From Erysipelotrichaceae bacterium (GTDB taxonomy: Bacteria; Bacillota_I; Bacilli_A; RFN20; CAG-826): a DNA stretch of 64,000 nucleotides. Position numbers and translations under genes: made by a program. This document shows, in pieces, positions 1 through 7,406 of this stretch. A model generated the notes under the pieces. It did no database searches. It was not told the origin of the DNA and saw nothing but the letters and a program-made list of their open reading frames with translations. How positions within the stretch are numbered: the stretch's first letter is position 1; each line of letters opens with the position of its first letter. The DNA is taken from contig SVAY01000004.1 of the NCBI GenBank assembly GCA_015059185.1, forward strand, positions 1-64,000, in the 5' to 3' direction.

Positions 1-4
1 GCCG

Positions 5-70
5 CTGTCCAACGACTGACATTTGAACGTGTCCAATCTAGTCATTTCTTACTGACATTTGACCTGTCCA
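5..70. repeat. IS-end-like direct repeats
   Basis: Two imperfect copies of one ~20-bp unit, CTGACATTTG-(AACG or ACC)-TGTCCA, lie at 16-35 and 52-70, and a third partial TGTCCA lies at 6-11. Short repeated motifs starting with TGTNCA near one end are typical of IS21-type insertion sequence termini, so this may be a solo or truncated end. The family assignment is an inference; no transposase is visible here. Confidence 0.45.
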
Positions 71-463
71 GCCACATTTTCCTTTATAAATAATTAAGTC
101 GGTTACGAAACCATATCTCAGTAAATCACCGACGTAATTAATAAGACAAAAAGTGGTGGAATAATTAATAAAAATCATAAAAAGATTAACCTAGTAATTT
201 TGATCAAAAAAAGTAAGAGAAAAATCATTCAAAAATTTCATCAACTTTTTTGCTAGAAAAATCACACGAAATAATAGCGGAAAATGATAAAAAAATTGCT
301 ATAAAAACTTAAAGGAATATTTCGAACTAATCGAGATATTTTAAAAATCGGTTTTTTGAACGAAAAATTTTGATAAAAAAATGTTTGTATTATGGGTACA
401 TTTAATATATATTTTTTTTCGTTAATTTTTTTACACAATTTAACAGGAAGAGGAGGGGTAATA
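71..463. other. AT-rich intergenic leader, no gene seen
   Basis: This stretch of nearly 400 bases is strongly A/T-rich with many A and T runs. I find no convincing coding region, tRNA or strong hairpin. It must hold the promoter of the polyamine operon, but several AT-rich hexamers fit equally badly. A good ribosome binding site, AGGAGGGG, sits just before the ATG at 464. Confidence 0.5.
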
Positions 464-1990
464 ATGGACAATGAAGTCATTATCTCACTAAAAGGAGTAA
501 AGAAAGCATTCGGCGGCGTAACAGTCGTTGATAATTTCAACCTAGATGTTAACAAAGGGGAATTTGTTACATTCTTAGGTCCATCAGGCTGTGGTAAGTC
601 AACCACATTAAGGATGATTGCAGGTTTTGAAAAACCAACAGAAGGTGAAATCTTACTTAACGGTAAAGATATCATCAATCTTCCTCCATACAAAAGACCA
701 ATTAATACCGTATTCCAAAGATATGCCTTATTCCCATATCTTGACGTCTACGATAATGTCGCGTTTGGTCTCAAGCTTAAGAAAATACCAGTTCAAGTGA
801 CTAAGAAAGATGGCTCAGTCGTCACTAAGATGAAACATCTTTCCCGTCAAGAAATTGATGAAAAGGTATTACGTGCTTTAAGAGTCGTTGACCTTGAAGA
901 ACTTGAAAATAGAGATATCTCTACTTTAAGTGGTGGTCAACAACAAAGAGTGGCGATTGCTAGAGCGATCGTTAATGAACCAGAGATTCTTTTATTAGAT
1001 GAACCTTTAGGCGCTCTTGACTTAAAGATGAGAAAAGATATGCAACTTGAACTTAAGGATATGCATAAAAAACTTGGCATTACCTTTATATATGTTACGC
1101 ACGATCAAGAAGAAGCTCTTACAATGAGTGATAAGATTGTGGTTATGAAAGATGGAGAAATCCAACAAATTGGTACTCCAACTGATATCTATAATGAACC
1201 AGTGAACGCCTTCGTTGCGAACTTCATTGGTGAATCTAATATTTATAACGCAAGAATGTTAGGGGAGAAGAAAGTTGGTTTCCTCCATCACCAATTTGAT
1301 TGCGTTGATGATTTTCCAGTTGGTGAAAAAGTTGATGTCGTCATTCGTCCTGAAGATGTTAGACTTACTCCAATTAAAGACGAAAGTGAAGCGAATGGTC
1401 AATTAGTTGGAAAGATTATTTCTCGCGTTTTTAAAGGCGTTCATTTTGAATACACAGTTATGGTTGGTAAAAGCGAACTTATTTGTCAAACTAGAAACGA
1501 TAAAGGTGATAGTGGATTAGTCTCAATTTCTATTAATCCTAACGATATCCAAATTATGAAGAAAGAAATAACTACTAACCTCTTCCCTGAAGCTTGGATT
1601 AATAAAAATAACGAAGTAATGATTAGTGATGATCCATTCGCATGTAACATCGCTCAACTTTTACCAGGTTCCCATGTAGATGAAGAAGGCTATTTAGTAA
1701 GTAAAGAAGGCAAGCGTTATGACCTTAATGATGCAGACGTCATTGCTGAAATTGCGATACCAGATGTCACTGTTACTGATGGGCATGATAACGGTCAAAG
1801 TAATGGTGTTGTTGTTCAAACCATCTATAAAGGTGATCACTGGCAAATACTTGTTAGAACCGAAGAAGAAGAGGACTTCTTTGTTGATACTCAATACACC
1901 TATAACGAAGGTGACTTGGTCTCTGTTTCTGCTCCTAAAGAAGCAATTAAATTAACAATAAAGGGAAGCATTGACAAATATGAAATCTAG
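464..1990 (+). CDS. potA: Spermidine/putrescine ABC transporter ATPase PotA, extended
   Basis: ATPase of a polyamine importer, acting on the inner face of the membrane. Walker A GPSGCGKST is at residues 39-47, the Q-loop near 85, signature LSGGQQQ near 155, Walker B LLLDEP near 176-181 and the H-loop THD near 212-214. At 508 residues it is much longer than the usual 350-380. There is a ~20-residue insertion around 107-127, and the C-terminal part (about 275-508) appears to contain two TOBE-like regions joined by an acidic linker. The ATG at 464 is preferred over the upstream in-frame ATG at 392 because AGGAGGGG lies a few bases before it. First gene of potABCD. Confidence 0.93.
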   Translation: MDNEVIISLKGVKKAFGGVTVVDNFNLDVNKGEFVTFLGPSGCGKSTTLRMIAGFEKPTEGEILLNGKDIINLPPYKRPINTVFQRYALFPYLDVYDNVAFGLKLKKIPVQVTKKDGSVVTKMKHLSRQEIDEKVLRALRVVDLEELENRDISTLSGGQQQRVAIARAIVNEPEILLLDEPLGALDLKMRKDMQLELKDMHKKLGITFIYVTHDQEEALTMSDKIVVMKDGEIQQIGTPTDIYNEPVNAFVANFIGESNIYNARMLGEKKVGFLHHQFDCVDDFPVGEKVDVVIRPEDVRLTPIKDESEANGQLVGKIISRVFKGVHFEYTVMVGKSELICQTRNDKGDSGLVSISINPNDIQIMKKEITTNLFPEAWINKNNEVMISDDPFACNIAQLLPGSHVDEEGYLVSKEGKRYDLNDADVIAEIAIPDVTVTDGHDNGQSNGVVVQTIYKGDHWQILVRTEEEEDFFVDTQYTYNEGDLVSVSAPKEAIKLTIKGSIDKYEI

Positions 1991-2801
1991 CTTGTTCTCC
2001 CGTAAAGGTCATGGACTTGTCTTTCAAAGAAAATATTTGTGTATTCCATACATTGTCTTTTTAGTGCTCTTTATCATCATTCCAATCTTAATTATTGTTT
2101 GGTATGCATTTACAGACGCGAGTGGAAGACCAAGTTTCGATGCTTTGGTGGATTTCTTTACAAGTTTTTCAAAATTAAACGTTTTACTTGTATCAGTGTT
2201 CATCGCCCTTCAAACCACACTTATCTGTTTAATCATTGGCTATCCTCTAGCCTTCTTCTTAGCAGATAAGAAAATTAATAAAAACGCTGTATTAGTCACA
2301 TTATTTATCGCTCCTATGTGGATTAACTTTGTTCTTAGAACATGGGCCACTAGAGACTTATTAACCTGGATGGGGATTAACGGTGGTAGTACTCCTTACC
2401 TCGCTACTTTAATCGGTATGGTACAAAACTATCTTCCATTCGTCTTATTACCTTTATATACCACCTTCTTAAAGCTTGATAAGAGCCAAATTGAAGCGGC
2501 ATATGATTTAGGTGCTAACCCAGTGCAAGTGTTTGTGAAAAACATTTTACCTCAATCCGTGCCAGGTATTGTGAGTGCGATGCTTATGACATTCACTCCA
2601 ACTATGTCTAGCTATGTTATTACTGAAACCTTATCCGAAGGTAAAGTTACTATTATCGGTAGTTATATCGATTTAGACTTCACCTCAAGATTATGGAATG
2701 AAGGTAGCTTCATGGCTGTTATTATGCTCATCATTATTGGTATCTCAATGTTCTTAACTAGAGGCCAAGAAAAAGATACAGGGAGGACTAACTTATGGTA
2801 A
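1980..2801 (+). CDS. potB: Spermidine/putrescine ABC transporter permease PotB
   Basis: Membrane permease with about six hydrophobic segments and the cytoplasmic EAA loop (EAAYDLGANPVQVFVKN) that docks onto the ATPase. Its length of ~273 residues is normal for PotB. The start overlaps the end of potA by 11 bases, so translation is probably coupled. The start is ambiguous: a TTG at 1971 lies 4 nt after AAGGGA, while the ATG at 1980 lies 13 nt after it. I chose the ATG. Confidence 0.93.
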   Translation: MKSSLFSRKGHGLVFQRKYLCIPYIVFLVLFIIIPILIIVWYAFTDASGRPSFDALVDFFTSFSKLNVLLVSVFIALQTTLICLIIGYPLAFFLADKKINKNAVLVTLFIAPMWINFVLRTWATRDLLTWMGINGGSTPYLATLIGMVQNYLPFVLLPLYTTFLKLDKSQIEAAYDLGANPVQVFVKNILPQSVPGIVSAMLMTFTPTMSSYVITETLSEGKVTIIGSYIDLDFTSRLWNEGSFMAVIMLIIIGISMFLTRGQEKDTGRTNLW

Positions 2802-3649
2802 AGAAAATCATTGGTCATACCTATATCTTCTTAATCCTTTTATTAATGTACGTTCCAGTCCTTGTACTTATCGCTTTCTCCTTCACTGAAGCAGGAAACG
2901 TTGGTGAATGGACAGGCTTTAGCTGGAACTTATATCCACGTTTATTCCAAAATCAAGAAATTATGACCGCTTTAGGTAATACCTTGATTCTTGCTGTTAC
3001 TAGTGCATTAGTGAGCGTCATCTTAGGTACCACTGGCGCAATAGGCAGCTTCTATAGTAAACGTAAAATGAGAAAGGCTATTGATAGTGTTACTCAAATC
3101 CCTATCGTGAACGCTGAAATCGTTATGGCGCTTAGCTTATGCGTGATGTTTGTCTTCCTCCAAAGCTACGTCTTTAGAACTAATTTACTTAGCTTCTGGA
3201 CCTTATTAATTGGTCACGTTGTCTTATCTCTCCCATTTGTTTATATCAGTGTTAAACCAAAACTTGAACAAATGGATCCAAGCTTATATGAAGCGGCAAT
3301 CGATTTAGGCGCTACTCCACATCAAGCATTATGGAAAGTGATTATTCCAGAAACCATTCCAGGAGTACTTAGCGGCTTCTTACTCGCTATCACCTTATCT
3401 TTAGATGACTTTGTTATTACAAGATTTACTACTGGTAGCGGATTACTCAGTGGAGATGCTTCTATTATGACTATCTCTACTTACGTCCAAGGCAAGATTA
3501 AAAAGAGTAACATTCCAGTCGAATTACGTGCTTTAACTACTATTATCTTTGTAGTGGTGGTGCTCGTTGTTATTGGAGTGACTGTTTATAGACTCTATAA
3601 AGCAAAATACGGTAAAACCCGTACAGAAAGGAGAGCCAACAATGCTTAA
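2795..3649 (+). CDS. potC: Spermidine/putrescine ABC transporter permease PotC
   Basis: Second permease of the polyamine importer, 284 residues and about six membrane segments. The EAA loop reads EAAIDLGATPHQALWKV, followed by IIPETIPGVLSG, typical of PotC. The ATG follows AGGGAGG and overlaps the end of potB by 7 bases; its own end overlaps potD by 8 bases, so the four genes form one tightly coupled operon. The C-terminus is basic and cytoplasmic. Confidence 0.93.
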   Translation: MVKKIIGHTYIFLILLLMYVPVLVLIAFSFTEAGNVGEWTGFSWNLYPRLFQNQEIMTALGNTLILAVTSALVSVILGTTGAIGSFYSKRKMRKAIDSVTQIPIVNAEIVMALSLCVMFVFLQSYVFRTNLLSFWTLLIGHVVLSLPFVYISVKPKLEQMDPSLYEAAIDLGATPHQALWKVIIPETIPGVLSGFLLAITLSLDDFVITRFTTGSGLLSGDASIMTISTYVQGKIKKSNIPVELRALTTIIFVVVVLVVIGVTVYRLYKAKYGKTRTERRANNA

Positions 3650-5420
3650 TAAGAAATTATTATTAACCCTTTTAATGAGCGCTCCTTTAGCTCTTGGTGC
3701 GACTAGCTGTTCCTCTAAAAGTAGTGATAGCAGTGCACATACTATCCGTATCCTTAATCTTGAAGACTATATTTATATCAACGATCCTGAATCAGGATAT
3801 GAAGAAGATGATTTAGTCGACCAATTTGAAGAATATGCGAATGAATTATTTGGTTACGACGATGTCCATGTTGTCTATGACACCAGTGATACAAACGAAA
3901 GTGAATATAATGACCTTTTAACCGGCCGTATCAATTATGACTTAGTTTGTACTAGTGACTACATGCTTCAAAAGTTCGTAAGAGAAGACTTAGTCGTCCC
4001 TCTAGATAAAGATGCATTAGAAAACTATAACAAATATGCTTCTAAAACCATCAAACAAAGACTTGATGAAATCAGTATCCAAAAGGGTGATGAAACCGTC
4101 TATTTAGAAGACTATGCGGTTGGATACATGTGGGGTACACTTGGATTATTAATCAACCCAGAATTCAACGATTTAGACTTTGGTACCACAATAAGTGATG
4201 CACAAAGTTGGGATATCTTATGGAATGAAGATTATAAGAATACCGCTTCTATTAAAAACTCCATGAGAGATACTTATGCAGTTGCTTTAATGCACGGCTA
4301 TAACGAAGAACTTGAAGCTTTAAAACTAAAGTATCAAGAAGATGAAGATGCAGAAGCGTATAACACAGAATTATCACGTATCTTTAACTTAACTGATGAA
4401 GATACACGTAAGATGGTCAGGGGTCAACTTAATGAACTTAAGGATAACATCTTCGGTATGGAAGTCGATAGTGGTAAACAAGATATCGTCACTGGCAAGA
4501 TTGGACTCAACCTTGCTTGGAGTGGTGATGCCGTTTATTCTATGGATCAAGCAGAAGATCCAGAACTCGTCAGCGATCCATTTGAACTATATTATGCCGT
4601 TCCTGAAAATGGTAGTAACATCTGGTTCGATGGATGGGCTATTCCTAAAAACGATAAAAGAAGTGAAGAAACTTTCGAGCTCGCAATGGCCTTCTTAGAT
4701 TATTTAAGCGATCCAGAAATCGCTGCAAAAAACATGGATTATACCGGATATACATCATTTATTGGTGGAGATTCTATCTTAGAACTCGTAAGAGAATGGT
4801 ATGACGTTAGAGAATATTTGGTCTATGTTGAAGAAGAAGACTGGGCAAGTATTTATTACATCGATCCGGAAACCGATGAAGAAGTGGAAGTCGAATATGG
4901 TGACTGTCACTTTGAAGAAGATAATGATCCTTTATATGATGATGTAGAACTTTATTACTATATCGGTGAAGATCAACACGATTTAAAGAATGAAGATGGT
5001 GAACAAGCCTATTATAATGATTGGCTCCTTCTTGATGATTATGAAGAAGTAGACCTCACATATTTCTTCGAAGGCACTACTGAAGAATATGCGGAAGAAG
5101 ATATGGTCTTCTATTCCGACTGCTACTTACCATTTGAAAATGAAGATGGTAGTAAAAACATCTCCGTTGGTAGACAATTCTTCGTCCAATATCCTAATGA
5201 AGAAACCATCCTTAGATGTGCAGTCATGGCTGATTATGGCGATGAGAATATCAAGATTGTAAAACTCTGGGAAGACTTTAAGAGCAATCCTCTTCCAGTC
5301 TGGGCAGTTGTTGTCATTATTGTTGAAGTTGCTTTAGTGGCCGCGGCAGTAACTTATTACTTCTTATCTAAATATCTTAAAAAGCAATTAAGACTAAGAA
5401 GAAAAGAAGAACAAAAATAA
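3642..5420 (+). CDS. potD: Polyamine-binding lipoprotein PotD with acidic insertion and C-terminal TM
   Basis: Substrate-binding lipoprotein of the importer. A signal peptide is followed by a lipobox-type Cys at residue 23 (ATSC). The binding-protein fold runs from about residue 34, with typical PotD phrases such as NLEDYIYIND and DGWAIPKN. The protein is 592 residues, against ~350 usual. The excess comes from a very acidic, tyrosine-rich insertion of about 110 residues (roughly 395-505) before the last family segment, and from a hydrophobic helix near 549-572 followed by a basic tail. It therefore seems anchored at both ends, by lipid and by a membrane helix. Last gene of the operon. Confidence 0.9.
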   Translation: MLNKKLLLTLLMSAPLALGATSCSSKSSDSSAHTIRILNLEDYIYINDPESGYEEDDLVDQFEEYANELFGYDDVHVVYDTSDTNESEYNDLLTGRINYDLVCTSDYMLQKFVREDLVVPLDKDALENYNKYASKTIKQRLDEISIQKGDETVYLEDYAVGYMWGTLGLLINPEFNDLDFGTTISDAQSWDILWNEDYKNTASIKNSMRDTYAVALMHGYNEELEALKLKYQEDEDAEAYNTELSRIFNLTDEDTRKMVRGQLNELKDNIFGMEVDSGKQDIVTGKIGLNLAWSGDAVYSMDQAEDPELVSDPFELYYAVPENGSNIWFDGWAIPKNDKRSEETFELAMAFLDYLSDPEIAAKNMDYTGYTSFIGGDSILELVREWYDVREYLVYVEEEDWASIYYIDPETDEEVEVEYGDCHFEEDNDPLYDDVELYYYIGEDQHDLKNEDGEQAYYNDWLLLDDYEEVDLTYFFEGTTEEYAEEDMVFYSDCYLPFENEDGSKNISVGRQFFVQYPNEETILRCAVMADYGDENIKIVKLWEDFKSNPLPVWAVVVIIVEVALVAAAVTYYFLSKYLKKQLRLRRKEEQK

Positions 5421-5443
5421 GAGATAAAAACTATTACATTTTA

Positions 5444-5473
5444 GAGGAGGGATAACCCTCCTCTTATTTATTT
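5444..5473 (+). terminator. Terminator of potABCD
   Basis: A perfect 8-bp stem GAGGAGGG / CCCTCCTC with loop ATAA is followed by a T-rich tract, 24 bases after the potD stop codon. Confidence 0.85.
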
Positions 5474-5495
5474 AGTAAATAATATCGTTTTTTAC

Positions 5496-5525
5496 TTGTA
5501 ATTATTTTTAAGTGAGTGTTATAAT
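5496..5525 (+). promoter_or_regulatory. Promoter of the tRNA Cys-Arg-Pro cluster
   Basis: TTGTAA (5496-5501), an 18-base spacer and TATAAT (5520-5525) lie 12 bases before the first tRNA, a good match to a housekeeping sigma factor promoter. Confidence 0.7.
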
Positions 5526-5537
5526 AACTCTCGCTTT

Positions 5538-5612
5538 GGTTCCTTAGCCAAGCTGGTAAGGCAATTGACTGCAACTCAATGATCCTCGGTTCGAATCCGG
5601 GAGGAACCTCCA
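5538..5612 (+). tRNA. tRNA-Cys (GCA)
   Basis: Cloverleaf with acceptor stem GGTTCCT / AGGAACC, anticodon GCA in loop CTGCAAC, T-loop TTCGAAT and encoded CCA. First of three tRNAs transcribed together. Confidence 0.97.
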
Positions 5613-5619
5613 GTTAATT

Positions 5620-5696
5620 GCGCCAGTAGCTCAGTTGGATAGAGTATCAGACTACGAATCTGAGGGTCACGAGTTCGAATCTTGTCTGGCGCGCCA
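5620..5696 (+). tRNA. tRNA-Arg (ACG)
   Basis: Acceptor stem GCGCCAG / CTGGCGC, anticodon ACG in loop CTACGAA, T-loop TTCGAAT, encoded CCA. A34 is normally edited to inosine by TadA. Confidence 0.97.
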
Positions 5697-5703
5697 ACTA
5701 AAT

Positions 5704-5780
5704 CGGGGCGTAGCGTAGCTTGGTATCGCGTCTGCTTTGGGAGCAGAAGGTCGCAGGTTCAAATCCTGTCGCCCCGACCA
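5704..5780 (+). tRNA. tRNA-Pro (TGG)
   Basis: Acceptor stem CGGGGCG / CGCCCCG, anticodon TGG in loop TTTGGGA, T-loop TTCAAAT, encoded CCA. Confidence 0.97.
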
Positions 5781-5795
5781 AGTTAAATGAAAATG

Positions 5796-5818
5796 TTCCT
5801 AGAAATAGGAATTTTTTT
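5796..5818 (+). terminator. Terminator of the tRNA cluster
   Basis: Stem TTCCTA / TAGGAA with tetraloop GAAA, then seven T residues. Confidence 0.85.
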
Positions 5819-5833
5819 ATTTCATAGAAGTAT

Positions 5834-5866
5834 AAAAAAAGAGTCTAGATAGTGGTATCTAGGCTC
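5834..5866 (-). terminator. Terminator of the DUF308 gene
   Basis: Read on the minus strand, GAGCCTAGAT / ATCTAGACTC forms a hairpin with loop ACCACT (one mispair), followed by seven T residues. It lies just after the stop codon of the minus-strand membrane protein gene. Confidence 0.85.
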
Positions 5867-5884
5867 CTTTAATAGGTTGATTAA

Positions 5885-6595
5885 TTAAGCTTGAGGATTT
5901 GAATTATCGTGATCATCATGAGATTCGAGCTCAAGAATGTCACTTGCTTCTTCTTTATTTGGTTCCTCTTCCTTCTTTTCTTCCTTTTTGACTTCAGGTT
6001 CTTTTTCAGTGACTTCACCGTCAATCACATCATCTTCAATGGCTTTATGACGGATAATGCTCACAACACCTAAAGTGATTTCTAAGACTGCTACTAAGCA
6101 TAATAATGCCCCAACACCAACGTAGACGATTTGTTCAACGTTTTCTTGGAAACAGAAGGCTAAGATACCAAGTGTTAAGAATGCAGCACCTAATAGGTAA
6201 AAGAGAACAACAAAGAATAATGGTCTTTTAAAGAAGATCATACTTGTTGCTTCACCAATTTCAATGACGCCAGTAGCAGTTAAAGCTGTAGCTACAAAGA
6301 TAGTGATGAATTTACCAATCATCTCTTGGTTACAAAGTAATACGACACCGATAGCGATAAATAAGATGGCATAGATAAAGGCGATATCAAAATATTTCTT
6401 CTTTAAAGAGAAGACACCGCTAAACATTAAAGCGGAAGCATAGATAAATAAAGCGATTGCCGCAATAATTGAGAGCCAGGTAGATATTCTTTCTTTATCG
6501 TTAAGGGCAAATACGATAACTAAAATACCAGCGGTTAATAGTAATAATCCATAGATGAGTTGCATCCATTTATGTTTTGCAAATAGAGTTTTCAT
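5885..6595 (-). CDS. DUF308 / HdeD-like membrane protein
   Basis: A 236-residue protein with about six hydrophobic helices in paired arrangement, resembling the HdeD/DUF308 family of small membrane proteins of uncertain, stress-linked function. After about residue 190 comes a hydrophilic, highly acidic tail rich in Glu and Lys that is not part of the family core. The start is placed at the ATG at 6595 because GAGGAGG lies 8 bases before it; an ATG two codons upstream is only 2 bases from that site. It stands alone between tRNA genes with its own terminator. Confidence 0.75.
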   Translation of the reverse strand: MKTLFAKHKWMQLIYGLLLLTAGILVIVFALNDKERISTWLSIIAAIALFIYASALMFSGVFSLKKKYFDIAFIYAILFIAIGVVLLCNQEMIGKFITIFVATALTATGVIEIGEATSMIFFKRPLFFVVLFYLLGAAFLTLGILAFCFQENVEQIVYVGVGALLCLVAVLEITLGVVSIIRHKAIEDDVIDGEVTEKEPEVKKEEKKEEEPNKEEASDILELESHDDHDNSNPQA

Positions 6596-6693
6596 GTTCA
6601 TTTCCTCCTCGTAAACAATATACACTTATTAAAAATAATTAAAAGTATTCTTGTAAGATTTATTTCTTTTATATAGAATATATATCGCTAGTT

Positions 6694-6769
6694 GGTCCCT
6701 TAGCTCAGCTGGTAGAGCAACTGACTCTTAATCAGTGGGTCAAAGGTTCGAATCCTTTAGGGATCACCA
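6694..6769 (+). tRNA. tRNA-Lys (CTT)
   Basis: Acceptor stem GGTCCCT / AGGGATC, anticodon stem ACTGA / TCAGT with loop CTCTTAA (anticodon CTT), T-loop TTCGAAT, encoded CCA. Confidence 0.96.
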
Positions 6770-6780
6770 GTTACATATTA

Positions 6781-6807
6781 CCCTCACATCGTGAGGGTTT
6801 TATTTTT
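6781..6807 (+). terminator. Terminator after tRNA-Lys
   Basis: Perfect stem CCCTCAC / GTGAGGG with loop ATC, then a T-rich tract. Confidence 0.88.
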
Positions 6808-6897
6808 ACATAATATTTAAATGTTTCATATTATTTCTTTTTGTCGCCGTTGCATCGTCTTTGTCAAACAATAGAATGAGGATAATAAAAATAATTT

Positions 6898-6924
6898 TTA
6901 GCAATCTACTTGACAGAGTGCCAA
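6898..6924. promoter_or_regulatory. CIRCE operator 1 (HrcA site)
   Basis: TTAGCAATC-N9-GAGTGCCAA, two mismatches from the HrcA operator TTAGCACTC-N9-GAGTGCTAA. The -35 box TTGACA lies inside its spacer, so bound HrcA would block RNA polymerase. Confidence 0.82.
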
Positions 6925-6937
6925 AAAGGTTTACAAT
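6910..6937 (+). promoter_or_regulatory. Heat-shock operon promoter
   Basis: A perfect TTGACA (6910-6915), 16-base spacer and TACAAT (6932-6937). The predicted transcription start, near 6944, falls at the edge of the second CIRCE element. Confidence 0.88.
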
Positions 6938-6945
6938 GGTAGATG

Positions 6946-6972
6946 TTAGCAATCTACTCTCAAGAGTGCTAA
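6946..6972. promoter_or_regulatory. CIRCE operator 2 (HrcA site)
   Basis: TTAGCAATC-N9-GAGTGCTAA, one mismatch from consensus, starting 48 bases after the first copy and covering the start of the transcript of hsp20-htpG. Confidence 0.9.
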
Positions 6973-6996
6973 ATATTGTTTAGGAGGAAATTAATT

Positions 6997-7389
6997 ATGA
7001 GAAACTATTTCAATTCTATTAACCCAATCTTTGATTCATTATTCTTTGATAAGGATACTGATGCACGCATGATGCGTACTGATATTATCGAACATGAAAA
7101 TGATTATGTTCTTAATGTCGAAGTTCCTGATGTTGAGAAAAAAGATATCAAAGTTACACTTAATGATTCTAGATTAACTATTTCAGTGACTAGAAATGAA
7201 CCTGAAGAAGAAAAGGGTTCCTATTTACTTAAAGAAAGAAGATATGGAACATATTCTAGAAGCTATTATGTTGGAGAAGATGTTAAATTTAAGAACATAA
7301 CTGCTAAACTTAATAACGGTGTTCTTACCTTAACTATTCAAAAAACGAAACCAGAAGAAAAAGAAGATCAATTTGTTGAAATCCTTTAA
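6997..7389 (+). CDS. Hsp20 small heat-shock protein
   Basis: A 130-residue alpha-crystallin-type holdase that binds unfolding proteins in the cytoplasm. The central crystallin domain is followed by the conserved NGVLTLTIQ strand and a short C-terminal tail containing the I-x-I-like end VEIL. The ATG at 6997 is chosen because TAGGAGGAAA precedes it. It is the first gene of a two-gene operon with htpG, 17 bases upstream, under two CIRCE operators, so it is expected to be repressed by HrcA and induced by heat. Confidence 0.93.
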   Translation: MRNYFNSINPIFDSLFFDKDTDARMMRTDIIEHENDYVLNVEVPDVEKKDIKVTLNDSRLTISVTRNEPEEEKGSYLLKERRYGTYSRSYYVGEDVKFKNITAKLNNGVLTLTIQKTKPEEKEDQFVEIL

Positions 7390-7406
7390 TAAGGGGGAGA
7401 AGTTAA

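Noticed and set aside
262-693. Minus-strand open frame at the start of potA
   Set aside because: It is antisense to the potA start, has no ribosome binding site and resembles no family; shadow of potA codon bias.
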